64,000 nt of DNA from Burkholderiaceae bacterium (GCA_026125795.1 JAHCKM010000001.1:744001-808000), one strand, 5' to 3'. Positions 7,686 to 17,752 are shown, counted from the first letter of the stretch. Notes: a model not told the origin generated them from the letters alone. Numbers and translations: made by a program.

Positions 7686-8858
7686 ATGGACTTCAGACTT
7701 AACGATGAACAGAAGCTGATGATCGAGGCGGCCCGCAAGGTCGGCGACCGCTTCGGCACCGAATACTGGCGCAAGCAGGACGCGGCCAAGGCCTTCCCCA
7801 AGGAGTTCTGGCTCGCCGTCTGCGACGCCGGCCTGTGCGGTGCGGCGCTGCCCGTGTCGGCGGGCGGCGCGGGGCTGGGTATGCTCGAACTGGCGCTGGT
7901 CGTCGAGACGCTGGCCGCTTGCGGCGGCGGGGCCACCGTCGGTCAGCTGTTCATGGTCAACCCGATCTTCGGCGGCGTTGCGCTGTCGAAGTTCGGCACG
8001 CCGGCAATGAAGGCCGAACTGCTGCCCAGGATCGTCTCGGGCGAGATCAACTGCTGCATGGCGCTCACCGAGCCCGACGCCGGCACCAACACGCTCGAGC
8101 TGCGCAGCTTCGCCGAAGCCGACGGCGACGGCTGGCACCTGAACGGCCGCAAGATCTGGATCACCGCGGTGCCCGATGCGGCCAAGATGCTCGTCGTCGC
8201 GCGCACGAAGAAGCTCGCCGAGTGCAAGTCGCGCAGCGACGGCCTGTCGATGTTCATGATCGATGTCGACCGCAAGGGCCTCACGCACACCGCGATCGAC
8301 AAGGTCGGCACGCGCACGCTGGCTTCGAGCAGCGTGTTCTTCGACGACGTGCGCGTCCGCGCCGACGAGCTGGTCGGCACGCTGCACCGCGGCTGGCACG
8401 AACTGCTGGACGTGCTGAACACCGAGCGCATCGTGACCACCGCCGCGCTCGCCGGCACCGGCGAGCTGGCGATCCGGCTCGCGGTGAACTACGCCAACGA
8501 GCGCAAGGTCTTCGGCGACAAGCCGGTGTCGAGCTACCAGGGGCTGCAGTTCCCGCTCGCGCAGTGCCATGTCGAGATCGAGGCGGCGCGGCTGCTCAAC
8601 CACAAGGCGGCGACCAACTGCGACATTGGCCTGCCCTACGGCAGCGAGGCCAATGCCGCCAAGCTGCTCGCGGCGCAGGCGGTCGCGCGCGCCACCGAGC
8701 GTGCCATGCAGACCATGGGCGGCATGGGCTACGCGAGCGAGTTCCACGTCGAGCGCCTGTGGCGCGACGCGCGCCTGTTCCGCTTCGCGCCGGTGTCGGA
8801 GGAGATGATCCTCAACTACGTGGCCAACCACGACCTGGGCATGCCCCGTTCCTACTGA
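7686..8858 (+). CDS. Acyl-CoA dehydrogenase
   Basis: A 390-aa flavoprotein. ATG 7686 is preferred because MDFRLNDEQKLMIEAARKV is the usual N-terminus and GGAG lies about 8 bp upstream; a TTG at 7671 is also in frame. FAD/substrate segments are MALTEPDAGTNT and NGRKIWIT, and the C-terminal catalytic segment GGMGYASEFHVER keeps the general-base Glu. It introduces the alpha-beta double bond in an acyl-CoA and passes electrons to ETF. It is cotranscribed with E2 (21 bp upstream) and a CoA ligase (21 bp downstream). Confidence 0.93.
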   Translation: MDFRLNDEQKLMIEAARKVGDRFGTEYWRKQDAAKAFPKEFWLAVCDAGLCGAALPVSAGGAGLGMLELALVVETLAACGGGATVGQLFMVNPIFGGVALSKFGTPAMKAELLPRIVSGEINCCMALTEPDAGTNTLELRSFAEADGDGWHLNGRKIWITAVPDAAKMLVVARTKKLAECKSRSDGLSMFMIDVDRKGLTHTAIDKVGTRTLASSSVFFDDVRVRADELVGTLHRGWHELLDVLNTERIVTTAALAGTGELAIRLAVNYANERKVFGDKPVSSYQGLQFPLAQCHVEIEAARLLNHKAATNCDIGLPYGSEANAAKLLAAQAVARATERAMQTMGGMGYASEFHVERLWRDARLFRFAPVSEEMILNYVANHDLGMPRSY

Positions 8859-8879
8859 CGCCCGCACGAGGAGCCGACC

Positions 8880-10391
8880 ATGGTGAATCTGAGTGCCGCG
8901 GTGCTGCGCTGGGCGCGCGCCGAGCCCGACCGACCGGCGCTGCTGTACCGCGACGAGCGCCTGGGCTACGGCGCGCTCGCCGAGCGGCTGGCCGCCACGG
9001 CGGGCAGCCTGCGCGCACGCGGCATCGGCGAGGGCGACATCGTCGCGCTGCTGATGAAGAACAGCGCCGCGTTCATCGAGCTCTCGCTCGCGGTCAGCCA
9101 CCTGGGCGCGGTGCTGCTGCCGATCAACTACCGGCTCGGCGCCGACGAAGTGGCCTACATCGTCGACCACGCCGGCGTGAAGCTGCTGTGCGTGGACGAC
9201 GAGCTGCGCACGCTGGCCGGCTCTTTCGGCAACGTGGTCGTCGTCGACGAGGCGGCGCAGTCCGACAGCCGGCGCATCGGCCCGGCCGCCGAGCCCGCCT
9301 GGGCACCCTGCGTGCGGCGGCCGGAGGACCTGTTCCGCCTCATGTACACCTCGGGCACGACCGACCGGCCCAAGGGCGTGATCCACACCTACGCCAACTA
9401 CCACTGGAAGTGCCTGGACCACATCACGGTGCTCGGCCTGTCGGGCAGCGAGCGGCTGCTGGTCGTCGGCCCGCTGTACCACGTGGGCGCCTTCGACCTG
9501 CCCGGCCTCGCGGTGCTGCAGACCGGCGGCCTGCTCGCGGTGATGCGCGAGTTCGAGCCCGCGCCCACGCTCGCGCTGATCGAGCGCGAGAAGCTCACCG
9601 CGGCCTGGATGGCGCCGGTCATGCTCAACCGCCTGCTCGCGCTGCCCGAGCGCGACCGTCACGACGTCTCCAGCCTGCGCTGGCAGATCGGCGGCGGCGA
9701 GCGCACGCCGGAGGAGCGCATCCGCGCGTTCGGCTCGCTGTTCAGGAACGGCCGCTACATCGACGGCTACGGACTCACCGAGAGCTGCTCCGGCGACACG
9801 CTGATGGAGGCCGGCCGCGAGATCGAGAAGATCGGCTCGACGGGCCGCGCGCTGCCGCATGTCGAGCTGCGCGTGTGCGATGACGAAGGCCGGCCGCTGC
9901 CCGCCGGCGAGACGGGCGAGATCTGCCTGCGCGGGCCGAAGGTCACTTCCGGCTACTGGCGCGATCCGGCGAAGACGGCGGCGAGCTTCCACGCCGACGG
10001 CTGGTTCCGCACCGGCGACGTGGGCCACCTCGATGCCGAAGGCTTCCTGTTCCTCACCGACCGCAAGAAGGACATGATCATCAGCGGCGGCGAGAACATC
10101 GCCTCCGGCGAAGTCGAGCGCGTGCTGTACCAGCTGCCGCAGGTGCTCGAGGCGGCGGCCGTGGGCCTGCCCGACGCGCAGTGGGGCGAGCGCGTGGCCG
10201 CGGTGGTGGTGCTGCGGCCGGGCGCGACGCTCGCGCTCGACGAGCTGCAGGCGTTCTGCCGCGGCAAGCTCGGCGGCTTCAAGCTGCCGCGCGAACTGGT
10301 GCTGCGCGAGACGCTGCCCAGGCTGCCCTCGGGCAAGGTGCTCAAGCGCGTGCTGCGCGCCGAACTGGCCGGCGCGGCCAAGACAAGCTGA
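8880..10391 (+). CDS. AMP-forming acyl-CoA synthetase
   Basis: A 503-aa adenylating enzyme of the ANL superfamily. The phosphate-binding loop is MYTSGTTDRPKGV, the adenine motif is GYGLTESC, and the hinge/C-terminal motifs are WFRTGDVGHLD, DRKKDMIISGGENI and SGKVLKRVLR (catalytic Lys). It probably activates the carboxylic acid entering this pathway to its CoA ester at the expense of ATP. A GAGGAG ribosome binding site precedes the ATG. It sits between acyl-CoA dehydrogenase and SDR in the same operon. Confidence 0.93.
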   Translation: MVNLSAAVLRWARAEPDRPALLYRDERLGYGALAERLAATAGSLRARGIGEGDIVALLMKNSAAFIELSLAVSHLGAVLLPINYRLGADEVAYIVDHAGVKLLCVDDELRTLAGSFGNVVVVDEAAQSDSRRIGPAAEPAWAPCVRRPEDLFRLMYTSGTTDRPKGVIHTYANYHWKCLDHITVLGLSGSERLLVVGPLYHVGAFDLPGLAVLQTGGLLAVMREFEPAPTLALIEREKLTAAWMAPVMLNRLLALPERDRHDVSSLRWQIGGGERTPEERIRAFGSLFRNGRYIDGYGLTESCSGDTLMEAGREIEKIGSTGRALPHVELRVCDDEGRPLPAGETGEICLRGPKVTSGYWRDPAKTAASFHADGWFRTGDVGHLDAEGFLFLTDRKKDMIISGGENIASGEVERVLYQLPQVLEAAAVGLPDAQWGERVAAVVVLRPGATLALDELQAFCRGKLGGFKLPRELVLRETLPRLPSGKVLKRVLRAELAGAAKTS

Positions 10392-10401
10392 GGGGACCGA
10401 C

Positions 10402-11184
10402 ATGCAGATCGACTTTTCCGGCCAGTGGGCCGTGGTGACCGGCGGCGCGAGCGGCATCGGCGAAGCTTGCGTCAATGTGCTCGCCGCTGCCGGCGCGCGC
10501 GTGGTGGTGGCGGACCGCAACCTGCCCGCCGCGCAGGCCGTGGCTGCCGCGGCCGGCGGCGTGGCGGTGGCGCTGGACGTCGGCGACGACGCCTCGGTGG
10601 ACGCGGCCGTCGCGGCCGTACAGGCGCAGTGCGGCGTGCCGCAGGTGCTGGTCAACAGCGCCGGCGTCCTGCAGCGCACGCTGCCGCCCGAGGAGCTGAC
10701 GCTGCGCGAATGGGACTTCGTCGCGCGGGTCGACCTGCGCGGCACCTATTTGTGCTGCGCGCGTTTCGGTGCCGCGATGGCGCGCGCGGGCGGCGGCGCG
10801 ATCGTCAACATTGCCTCGGTCGCCGGAATGGGCTCGGGCCCGCTGCACTCGTACGGGCCGGCGAAGGCGGGCGTCATCAATCTCACCGAATGCCTGGCGG
10901 CGGAGTGGGGTCCCAAAGGCGTGCGGGTCAACGCGGTGTCGCCGGGGTTCACCCACACGCCGGCGCTGGACAAGGGCATCGCGACCCGCACGCTGACCAC
11001 GGACGACATGTCCGGCAACAGCGCACTCGGCCGGCTGATCGAGCCGCGCGAGATCGCCCACGCGGTGGCCTTTCTCGCGTCGCCGCAGGCCTCGGCGATC
11101 ACGGGCATCAACCTGCCGGTGGACGCGGGCTACCTCGTCGCGGTGCCCTGGGCGAGCTATGGCGGGCTGCGGCGAACTGGTTGA
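10402..11184 (+). CDS. Short-chain dehydrogenase/reductase (SDR)
   Basis: A 260-aa classical SDR: nucleotide-binding VTGGASGIG, NSAG, catalytic Ser in NIASVAGMG and the YxxxK pair in SYGPAKAG. The acidic residue after beta-strand 2 (VVVADRN) suggests NAD rather than NADP. It is probably a 3-hydroxyacyl-CoA or alcohol dehydrogenase. It is the last gene of the operon that began at 2788; the DNA after it is debris. Confidence 0.92.
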   Translation: MQIDFSGQWAVVTGGASGIGEACVNVLAAAGARVVVADRNLPAAQAVAAAAGGVAVALDVGDDASVDAAVAAVQAQCGVPQVLVNSAGVLQRTLPPEELTLREWDFVARVDLRGTYLCCARFGAAMARAGGGAIVNIASVAGMGSGPLHSYGPAKAGVINLTECLAAEWGPKGVRVNAVSPGFTHTPALDKGIATRTLTTDDMSGNSALGRLIEPREIAHAVAFLASPQASAITGINLPVDAGYLVAVPWASYGGLRRTG

Positions 11185-11195
11185 GGCGGGCCGGC

Positions 11196-11276
11196 TCATG
11201 ACCGGTCCAAGAGGTACTTGCCGATGATCACCACCGAATCTCGTTCGAGCCGTCGAAGATCTGGATTGAACCGCCC
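11196..11276 (-). pseudogene. C-terminal remnant of an acyl-CoA dehydrogenase
   Basis: Read on the minus strand, GGSIQIFDGSNEIR is followed, one frame over, by VIIGKYLLDRS and a stop. This is the diagnostic C-terminal tail of acyl-CoA dehydrogenases (IQIFxGTNEIxRxxIGRxLL), with a small indel in the middle. Nothing recognisable of the rest of the protein is left to its right, where transposase debris begins. The fragment lies 12 bp beyond the SDR stop, pointing towards it. Confidence 0.75.
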
Positions 11277-11317
11277 CGAATCTCGAGGGGGCTCCTTCGA
11301 TTGAGAATGGAGCCAGG

Positions 11318-11713
11318 ATGAGGAAGTCCCCGAAGTTCTCCCCCGATGCTGCGCGAGCTGCGCAAGGTCCGCGGGATCCTGAAGCTGGCAAGCGCGCAAT
11401 CTCGCCCAGACTGAGCTCGACCGCCATCACAAGAAGCGAACGCCTTCACCGGCGAGCGCGGCGCTCGCTGTGGGGTCGAGGCCATTCGTGCCGACCGCGG
11501 CAGGTTGCCCCGCCGGCGTACCGCCGGCTTGTGGCGCGCTGCGGCAAGCCTTCGCTGCTGTCTGCGCGGACGCAGCGCGATGCCCAACGGCTACCTGTGG
11601 TGCGGCGAGTGTTCGAGTAGAAGCTGAAGGTGTACAAGGTCTGGCGTCGGTGGCTGCGCGAGTGCCTGGTCGTGGCGTGCCGCACCGTCGAGCGGCTGGC
11701 GCAGTCGGCCTGA
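11318..11713 (+). mobile_element. Degenerate IS3-family transposase remnant
   Basis: MRKSPKFSPD at 11318 matches the N-terminus of IS3-type OrfA. Further along, broken-frame pieces match IS3 OrfB: CGVEAI, then QVAPPAYRR, then SARTQRDAQRLPVVRRVFE. An in-frame TAG (11618-11620) stands where homologues have a sense codon, and the frame resumes as KLKVYKVWRRWLRE and CRTVERLAQSA. Most of OrfA and the catalytic DDE part of OrfB are missing, so the element is inactive. I did not find terminal inverted repeats. Together with the neighbouring dehydrogenase tail it fills the gene-free stretch before the exporter operon. Confidence 0.75.
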
Positions 11714-11772
11714 ACAGAGCCTAGACTGGCTCGCAGCGGCGAGCTGGGCAGCCGCAGCCTCGGGGATGCAAA

Positions 11773-12840
11773 GTGAACATCAAGATATGGGCTCTTCGGC
11801 TGGGCGTGGTGGCTGCCGTCGCCGTCGCGGGATGGGCCTTCTGGCAACGTCGCAACGGCAGCGGGGGGCTGGAGCACATCGCCAGCGGCAATGGCCGCAT
11901 CGAGGCGGTGGAGATCGATATCGCCGCCCGTCAGCCGGGGCGCATCCAGGCCATCGAGGCGCGTGAAGGCGACATGGTGCGCACCGGCCGGGTGCTGGCG
12001 CGCATGGACACCGAATCGCTGCAGGCGCAACTGCGGCAGGCCGAGGCGCGCCTGCGACAGGCCGAAGACGCGGTCGGCACGGCGCGCAGCCAGCTGGCCC
12101 AGCGAGAGAGCGAAAGAGCGGCGATGCAGGCCCTGGTGGTGCAGCGCCAGACGGAGTGGGCCGCCGCCCAGCGGCGTGCCCAGCGTTTCGCCGATCTGCT
12201 CCGGCAAGCCTTCATCTCGCAGCAGCAGCTCGATGACCAGACCGAAGCGGTGGAGCGCGCCGCCGCCGCGCTGGCCGCCGCGCGGGCGCAGGTGGCGGCG
12301 AGCGACGCGGCGATTGCCGCCGCCCGCAACCAGGTCCGGGGCAGCGAGTCGGCGGTGGAGGCGGCGCACGCGGAGGCGGCCCGCATCCGAACCGATATCG
12401 AGGACAGCGCGCTCAAGGCGCCGCGCGATGGTCGCGTGCAACTGATCGTGGCCCGTCCCGGCGAGGTGGTGGGCGCCGGCGGGCGGGTGCTCAACGTGGT
12501 GGACCTGAAGGACGTGTACATGACCTTCTTCCTGCCCACGCGCGCAGTGGGACGCGTCGCCGTGGGCAGCGAGGCGCGGCTGGTGCTCGACGCGGTGCCG
12601 CAGTACGTGATTCCGGCGCGCATATCCTTCGTTGCCGACGTGGCGCAGTTCACGCCGAAGACGGTGGAAACCCAGGTCGAGCGCGAAAAGCTCATGTTCC
12701 GGGTGCGGGCGCAGATTCCGCCCGATCTGCTGGAGAAACATCTGGCTCAGGTCAAGACCGGCCTGCCCGGCGTGGCCTACGTCAAACTCGACCCCGATGC
12801 ACCCTGGCCGGCGCAGTTGCAGGCGAGGCTGCCCGAATGA
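11773..12840 (+). CDS. HlyD-family periplasmic adaptor (membrane fusion) protein of ABC exporter
   Basis: 355 aa, start GTG 11773. One N-terminal membrane anchor ([15 protein letters not shown]) is followed by a half-lipoyl segment ([20 protein letters not shown]), a long Ala/Gln/Arg-rich coiled coil (about residues 75-220) and the barrel-sandwich return (APRDGRVQL). It resembles YhiI, the adaptor encoded beside RbbA-type exporters. The stop overlaps the next gene's ATG, so the three exporter genes form one operon. The adaptor would link the inner-membrane pump to an outer-membrane channel not encoded here. Confidence 0.9.
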   Translation: MNIKIWALRLGVVAAVAVAGWAFWQRRNGSGGLEHIASGNGRIEAVEIDIAARQPGRIQAIEAREGDMVRTGRVLARMDTESLQAQLRQAEARLRQAEDAVGTARSQLAQRESERAAMQALVVQRQTEWAAAQRRAQRFADLLRQAFISQQQLDDQTEAVERAAAALAAARAQVAASDAAIAAARNQVRGSESAVEAAHAEAARIRTDIEDSALKAPRDGRVQLIVARPGEVVGAGGRVLNVVDLKDVYMTFFLPTRAVGRVAVGSEARLVLDAVPQYVIPARISFVADVAQFTPKTVETQVEREKLMFRVRAQIPPDLLEKHLAQVKTGLPGVAYVKLDPDAPWPAQLQARLPE

Positions 12841-15593
12841 ACCGCGCGGCGGCTGCGGCATCCGCCCCGGTGGTGCGTCTGCAGGGGGTGGGCTTGCGCT
12901 ACGGCAAGGCTCGGGCGCTGGCGGACATCGACCTGGAGATTCCAGCCGGTGTGATGGCTGGCCTGATCGGCCCGGACGGGGTCGGCAAGTCGAGCCTCCT
13001 GGCACTCGTTTCCGGTGCGCATGCCCTGCAGAACGGACGCATCGAGGTGCTGGGCGGTGACATGGCCAGCGCGCGATTTCGCGCCAAGGTGTGCCCTCGC
13101 ATCGCCTACATGCCTCAGGGCTTGGGCAAGAACCTCTACCCGACCTTGTCGGTGTTCGAGAACGTGGACTTCTTCGGCCGGCTGTTCGGCCATGACCGTG
13201 CGGAGCGCAAGCGCCGCATCGCCGCGCTGCTGACCGCCACGGGGCTCGCGCCCTTCGCCGACCGCCCGGTCGGCAAGCTCTCGGGCGGCATGAAGCAAAA
13301 GCTCGGGCTGTGCTGCGCGCTGATCCACGACCCCGACCTGCTCATCCTCGACGAGCCCACGACCGGCGTCGATCCGCTCTCGCGCCGGCAGTTCTGGGCG
13401 CTGATCAACGCCATCCGCGCCGAGCGGCCGGGCATGAGCGTGCTGCTGGCCACCGCCTACATGGAGGAGGCTTCGCGTTTCGACTGGCTGGCGGCGATGG
13501 ACGCCGGGCGCGTGCTCGACACCGGCACCCCCGCAGAATTGCTCGAGCGCACCGCCTGCGACACGCTGGAGCAGGCGTTCATCGCGCTGCTGCCCGAGGC
13601 GCAACGCGCCGGCTACCGGCCGGTGGAAATCGTACCGCTCGCATCCGGCGCCGAGGCCGAGGCGGCCATCGAGGCACGCGACCTCACCAAGCGCTTTGGC
13701 GACTTCACGGCGGTGGACCGGGTGAGTTTCCGCATCCGGCGCGGCGAGATCTTCGGCTTCCTCGGCTCCAACGGCTGCGGCAAGACCACGACCATGAAGA
13801 TGCTCACGGGGCTGTTGCCCGCGAGCGAAGGCGAGGCGCTGCTGTTCGGCAAGCCGCTCGACCCCCACGACCTCGCCACCCGCCGCCGCGTCGGCTTCAT
13901 GACGCAGAGCTTTTCGCTCTATAGCGAGCTGACGGTGCAGCAGAACCTGGTGCTGCACGGGCGCCTGTACGGCCTGCCGGAAGCGGACATCGAATCCCGG
14001 GCGCAGGCCATGGCCGAACGCTTCGGCCTGGCCGATATCCTCGGTGCGCTGCCCGATGCGCTGCCACTGGGCGACCGTCAGCGCCTGTCCCTGGCGGTGG
14101 CGATGATCCACGGCCCGGAGATGCTGATTCTCGACGAGCCCACCTCGGGCGTGGACCCGGTGGCGCGCGATGCTTTCTGGCGTGCGTTGATCGAGTTGTC
14201 TCGCAGCGATGGCGTGACGATCTTCGTCTCCACCCACTTCATGAACGAGGCCGAACGTTGCGACCGCACATCGCTGATGCACGCTGGTCGAGTGCTGGCC
14301 AGCGACACGCCGCAGGCCATCGTGGCGGCGCGCGGCGCACGAACGCTGGAAGATGCCTTCATTGCTTACCTCGAGGAGGCCGTCGGTGAGCCGGCACCGC
14401 CGGAGCGTGCTGGCCCGTCGGCATTGGCGAATGTCCGGGCGGATGCACCGCCGGACGCCCGCCGGACTTTCAGCCTGCGCCGGCTGTTCAGCTTCACGCA
14501 ACGCGAGGCACTGGAGCTCAAGCGCGATCCGATCCGCCTGAGTCTGGCGGTGCTGGGCAGCATCGTACTGATGCTGGTCTTGGGCTATGGCATCACGCTG
14601 GACGTGGAGGATCTGACCTATGCGGTGCTCGATCATGACCAGACCAGCATCAGCCGCGACTACAGCCTGAGCCTGTCGGGTTCCCGCTACTTCGCCGAGC
14701 GAGCGCCGCTGCACGACGATGCCGAGCTGGACCGGCGCATGCGCGCCGGCGAGATCAGCCTGGCGATCGAGATTCCGCCGGGCTTCGGGCGCGATGTGCT
14801 GCACGGCCGGCCCGTCCAGGTCGGCGCGTGGATCGACGGTGCCATGCCGCAGCGTGCCGAGACCGTGCGCGGCTACGTGCAGGGCATTCACCAGCACTGG
14901 CTGGGCGAGCGCTTGCGCGAGGCGCTCGGCGAGGCGGCTACGGCCCCGCTGGTGACCGTGGAGACGCGTTTCCGTTACAACCCCGACGTGCGCAGCCTGC
15001 CGGCCATGGTGCCGGCGGTGATTCCGCTGCTGCTGCTGCTGATTCCGGCCATCTTGGCCGCCCTGTCGGTGGTGCGCGAGAAGGAGCTGGGCTCGATCAT
15101 CAACTTCTACGTCACGCCGGCGACCCGGCTCGAATTCCTGCTGGGCAAACAGATTCCCTATGTCGTGCTGGCATTGGCGAGTTTTTTGCTGCTGGTGGGG
15201 CTGGCCGTGCTGTTGTTCCGCGTGCCGGTCACCGGGAGCTTCGCGGCGCTGGCGCTGGGCGCGCTGCTCTACGTGATCAGCGCCACCGCCCTTGGCCTGC
15301 TGATTTCCTCCTTCGTGCGCAGCCAGGTGGCGGCGCTGTTCGGCACGGCCCTGCTCACCATCCTGCCGGCGGTGCAGTTCTCGGGACTCATCGATCCGGT
15401 CAGTTCGCTCGAAGGTGCGGGACGCCTGATCGGCGAGGTCTTTCCGACCACCCACTTCGTCACCATCTCGCGCGGCACCTTCTCCAAGGCGCTCGAATTC
15501 GGCGATCTCCGGGCCTCGTTCGTTCCGCTCCTGATCAGCGCCCCGGTGCTGATCGGCCTGACCGCTGCGCTGCTCAGGAAACAAGCCCGATGA
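12837..15593 (+). CDS. RbbA-like ABC exporter: two ATPase domains fused to an ABC-2 permease
   Basis: A 918-aa fusion. The first ATPase domain has Walker A GPDGVGKS (residues 45-52), signature LSGGMKQK and Walker [14 protein letters not shown]. The second (about 275-510) has [10 protein letters not shown], a degenerate signature LPLGDRQRL and [12 protein letters not shown]. From about residue 560 there is an ABC-2 permease half with one N-terminal and about five C-terminal membrane helices ([18 protein letters not shown]). This is the layout of RbbA, first described as a ribosome-associated ATPase but found in exporter operons with YhiI and YhhJ homologues, as here. Confidence 0.9.
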   Translation: MNRAAAAASAPVVRLQGVGLRYGKARALADIDLEIPAGVMAGLIGPDGVGKSSLLALVSGAHALQNGRIEVLGGDMASARFRAKVCPRIAYMPQGLGKNLYPTLSVFENVDFFGRLFGHDRAERKRRIAALLTATGLAPFADRPVGKLSGGMKQKLGLCCALIHDPDLLILDEPTTGVDPLSRRQFWALINAIRAERPGMSVLLATAYMEEASRFDWLAAMDAGRVLDTGTPAELLERTACDTLEQAFIALLPEAQRAGYRPVEIVPLASGAEAEAAIEARDLTKRFGDFTAVDRVSFRIRRGEIFGFLGSNGCGKTTTMKMLTGLLPASEGEALLFGKPLDPHDLATRRRVGFMTQSFSLYSELTVQQNLVLHGRLYGLPEADIESRAQAMAERFGLADILGALPDALPLGDRQRLSLAVAMIHGPEMLILDEPTSGVDPVARDAFWRALIELSRSDGVTIFVSTHFMNEAERCDRTSLMHAGRVLASDTPQAIVAARGARTLEDAFIAYLEEAVGEPAPPERAGPSALANVRADAPPDARRTFSLRRLFSFTQREALELKRDPIRLSLAVLGSIVLMLVLGYGITLDVEDLTYAVLDHDQTSISRDYSLSLSGSRYFAERAPLHDDAELDRRMRAGEISLAIEIPPGFGRDVLHGRPVQVGAWIDGAMPQRAETVRGYVQGIHQHWLGERLREALGEAATAPLVTVETRFRYNPDVRSLPAMVPAVIPLLLLLIPAILAALSVVREKELGSIINFYVTPATRLEFLLGKQIPYVVLALASFLLLVGLAVLLFRVPVTGSFAALALGALLYVISATALGLLISSFVRSQVAALFGTALLTILPAVQFSGLIDPVSSLEGAGRLIGEVFPTTHFVTISRGTFSKALEFGDLRASFVPLLISAPVLIGLTAALLRKQAR

Positions 15594-16720
15594 AGCGACA
15601 ACGCCTGCGCAACATCGCCCAGCTCGGTCTCAAGGAACTGCGCAGCCTGCTGCGCGACCCGATCATGCTGGTGCTGATCGTCTATGCCTTCAGTTTTTCG
15701 ATTTACACCGCCGCCACCGCGATGCCCGAAACGCTCAACAAGGCCCCCATCGCCGTCATCGACGAGGATCGTTCGCCGCTGTCACAGCACATCATCGACG
15801 CCTTGTACCCGCCCTACTTCATGCCGCCGGAGCTGATCACTCCGGCTGAGCTGGACAAGCGCATGGACGCCGGTCTCGACACCTTCGCCCTGGATATTCC
15901 GGCCGGCTTCCAGCGCGACGTGCTGGCCGGGCGCGCCCCCGCTATCCAACTTAGCGTGGACGCCACGCGCATGAGCCAGGCCTTCACCGGCAGCGGGCAC
16001 GTCCAGGCCATCGTCCAGGATCAGGTCAGCGAATTCGTCCGCCGCCACCGCGCGGCGGCTGGCGCGCCCGTGGAACTGGCGCTGCGCGCCCGCTTCAATC
16101 CTGAACTGAACAAGGCCTGGTTCGGCGGCGTGATGCAGATCATCAACAACATCACGATGCTGTCCATCGTTCTCACCGGCGCGGCCGTGATCCGGGAGCG
16201 CGAACACGGCACCCTAGAGCATTTGCTGGTGATGCCGGTCACCCCGTTCGAAATCATGGCCGCCAAGGTGCTGGCGATGGCAGCCGTGGTCTTGCTCGCC
16301 TCGGTATTCGCCCTCAATGGCGTCGTGCGCGGTCTCATGGGTGTGCCCATCGAAGGCTCGCTGCCGCTGTTCTTCTCCGGCGCGGCGCTGCACCTGTTCG
16401 CCACCACGTCGCTGGGCATCTTCCTGGCCACATTGGCGCGCTCGATGCCGCAGTTCGGCATGCTGCTGCTGATGGTTCTGTTGCCGCTGCAGATGCTCTC
16501 CGGCGGCACCACGCCGCGCGAGAGCATGCCCGAGTTCGTCCAGTTCGTGATGATGGCCGCTCCAAACACCCACTTCGTGATGCTGTCCCAAGGCATTCTC
16601 TACCGGGGCGCAGACCTGGAGGTGGTCTGGCCGCAGTTGGTCAGCCTGGCCGTGATCGGAGCGGCCTTGTTCCTGTTCTCACTGGGACGATTCCGCAAGA
16701 CCTTGGCGACGATGGCGTAG
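15590..16720 (+). CDS. ABC-2 type permease (YhhJ-like)
   Basis: A 376-aa membrane protein starting at ATG 15590 within the RbbA stop (ATGA). It has an N-terminal helix ([20 protein letters not shown]), a large periplasmic domain, and five or six C-terminal helices with the ABC-2 hallmark [16 protein letters not shown]. The second permease half pairs with the fused permease of the preceding gene. The putative cargo is unknown; homologous systems are annotated as drug or lipophilic-compound exporters. Confidence 0.9.
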   Translation: MKRQRLRNIAQLGLKELRSLLRDPIMLVLIVYAFSFSIYTAATAMPETLNKAPIAVIDEDRSPLSQHIIDALYPPYFMPPELITPAELDKRMDAGLDTFALDIPAGFQRDVLAGRAPAIQLSVDATRMSQAFTGSGHVQAIVQDQVSEFVRRHRAAAGAPVELALRARFNPELNKAWFGGVMQIINNITMLSIVLTGAAVIREREHGTLEHLLVMPVTPFEIMAAKVLAMAAVVLLASVFALNGVVRGLMGVPIEGSLPLFFSGAALHLFATTSLGIFLATLARSMPQFGMLLLMVLLPLQMLSGGTTPRESMPEFVQFVMMAAPNTHFVMLSQGILYRGADLEVVWPQLVSLAVIGAALFLFSLGRFRKTLATMA

Positions 16721-16800
16721 AGGTTCTCGATCGGCAGCCCCACAACGAAGGGCTTTGCTGGCGCCGACGCGCCCGGTCCGGGCATGCCGATATCGCGCAT
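16721..16800 (-). pseudogene. Possible 5' stub of an unidentified gene
   Basis: A minus-strand frame starts at ATG 16800 with MRDIGMPGPGASAPAKPF and [10 protein letters not shown] and then runs into the antisense of the permease 3' end. The first 27 codons look protein-like, and the start lies 11 bp from the palindrome at 16811-16825, as expected of a gene divergent from the crotonase at 16981. I read it as the remaining 5' end of a gene cut off when the exporter segment arrived. I do not recognise the family. Confidence 0.3.
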
Positions 16801-16810
16801 TGACCGGCAA

Positions 16811-16825
16811 CCAAACGTTTGTTAG
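16811..16825 (-). promoter_or_regulatory. TetR-type operator candidate, copy 1
   Basis: On the minus strand this is CTAACAAACGTTTGG, identical over 15 bp to the site at 32826-32840. The core CAAACGTTTG is a perfect palindrome resembling half-sites of PsrA/FadR-like TetR regulators (CAAAC...GTTTG). It lies 156 bp before the crotonase start at 16981. Confidence 0.55.
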
Positions 16826-16980
16826 CCTTGGGTTGTCGAGTGCCGGCTCCCGCCGGGCAACTGTCAACCGCCACGGTGATGCGTGCGGCTCCAGGTCGCA
16901 GCGCGCCCCTCCCCGGACGAAAGGGTGCGGCGCGCGGACGACGCTTCGTGCCACGGTCACCGTTCTTCCAGGAGCATTGC

Positions 16981-17742
16981 ATGCGCATCGGCAGCGTCGA
17001 GTTCGAGAAGAAGGGCAGGGTCGCCATCCTGACCCTCGACGAACCCACCAAGCTCAACGCGATCTCGCTCGGCATCCGCGAAGGCGTGACCGCGGGCCTG
17101 GCCCGGATCGAAGCCGATCAGGAGATCCGGGTCGGAATCCTCACCGGCCGCGGCGACAAGGCCTTCTGCGCCGGTGCCGACATCAGCACCTTTCCGGAAA
17201 CGCCCGAGCAGGCACGCGACTTCATCGCCGGCGTGCTGCCGGTGCTCGAGGCACCCGAGCGCTGCCGCAAGCCGCTCATCGCGGCCGTGAACGGCATTGC
17301 CTTCGGCGGCGGCTTCGAGCTGGCGATCGCCTGCGACTTCATCCTCGCCTCGGAGCGGGCCAAGTTCGGCGTGCCCGAGATCCAGCTCGGGCTGCTGCCG
17401 GGCTTCGCGCTGCTGCGGCTGCACCAGATCGTCGGCCGGCCCAAGGCGAAGGAGCTCAGCATGCTCGGCGAGCCGATACCGGCGGCCGAGGCGGTGAGCC
17501 TGGGCATCGCGCTGCGCACCGTGCCGCACGACAGGCTGATGGAAGAGGCGATGGCCTTCGCCGAGAAGCTGGCGGCCAAGCCGCAGATGGCGCTGCAGGT
17601 GGCCAAGTCCTTCTACAACAAGGGCATCGGCGGCGACGACATGCGCTACGCCATCGACGCATTCCCCTTCCTGTTCCAGACCGACGACGTGAAGGAAGGC
17701 GTCGCCGCCTTCCGGGCCAAGCGCAAGCCCGTGTTCAAGTGA
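16981..17742 (+). CDS. Enoyl-CoA hydratase/isomerase family protein
   Basis: 253 aa; ATG 16981 is preceded by CCAGGAG. It has oxyanion-hole segments KAFCAGADISTF and NGIAFGGGFELAIACD, and the second catalytic Glu in VPEIQLGLLPGFALLRL. The usual GGTQ is replaced by ALLRL, so the acid/base geometry may differ from classical hydratase. It is the first gene of the operon that continues with the flavoprotein (17753) and two thiolase-like/DUF35 modules. The 260-bp region upstream carries the TetR-type palindrome and no intact gene. Confidence 0.92.
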   Translation: MRIGSVEFEKKGRVAILTLDEPTKLNAISLGIREGVTAGLARIEADQEIRVGILTGRGDKAFCAGADISTFPETPEQARDFIAGVLPVLEAPERCRKPLIAAVNGIAFGGGFELAIACDFILASERAKFGVPEIQLGLLPGFALLRLHQIVGRPKAKELSMLGEPIPAAEAVSLGIALRTVPHDRLMEEAMAFAEKLAAKPQMALQVAKSFYNKGIGGDDMRYAIDAFPFLFQTDDVKEGVAAFRAKRKPVFK

Positions 17743-17752
17743 ACGGCGGGCG

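Noticed and set aside
6009-10745. A minus-strand open frame of more than 1,500 codons antisense to the E2, acyl-CoA dehydrogenase and ligase genes
   Set aside because: It is the usual antisense shadow of GC-rich codon usage. Its translation is rich in Arg, His and Ala, has no recognisable motif, and crosses several well-supported genes.
12777-15584. A 935-codon minus-strand open frame opposite the RbbA-like gene
   Set aside because: Same cause: the sense strand carries two complete ATPase domains and a permease; the antisense product is low-complexity His/Arg/Gln-rich.
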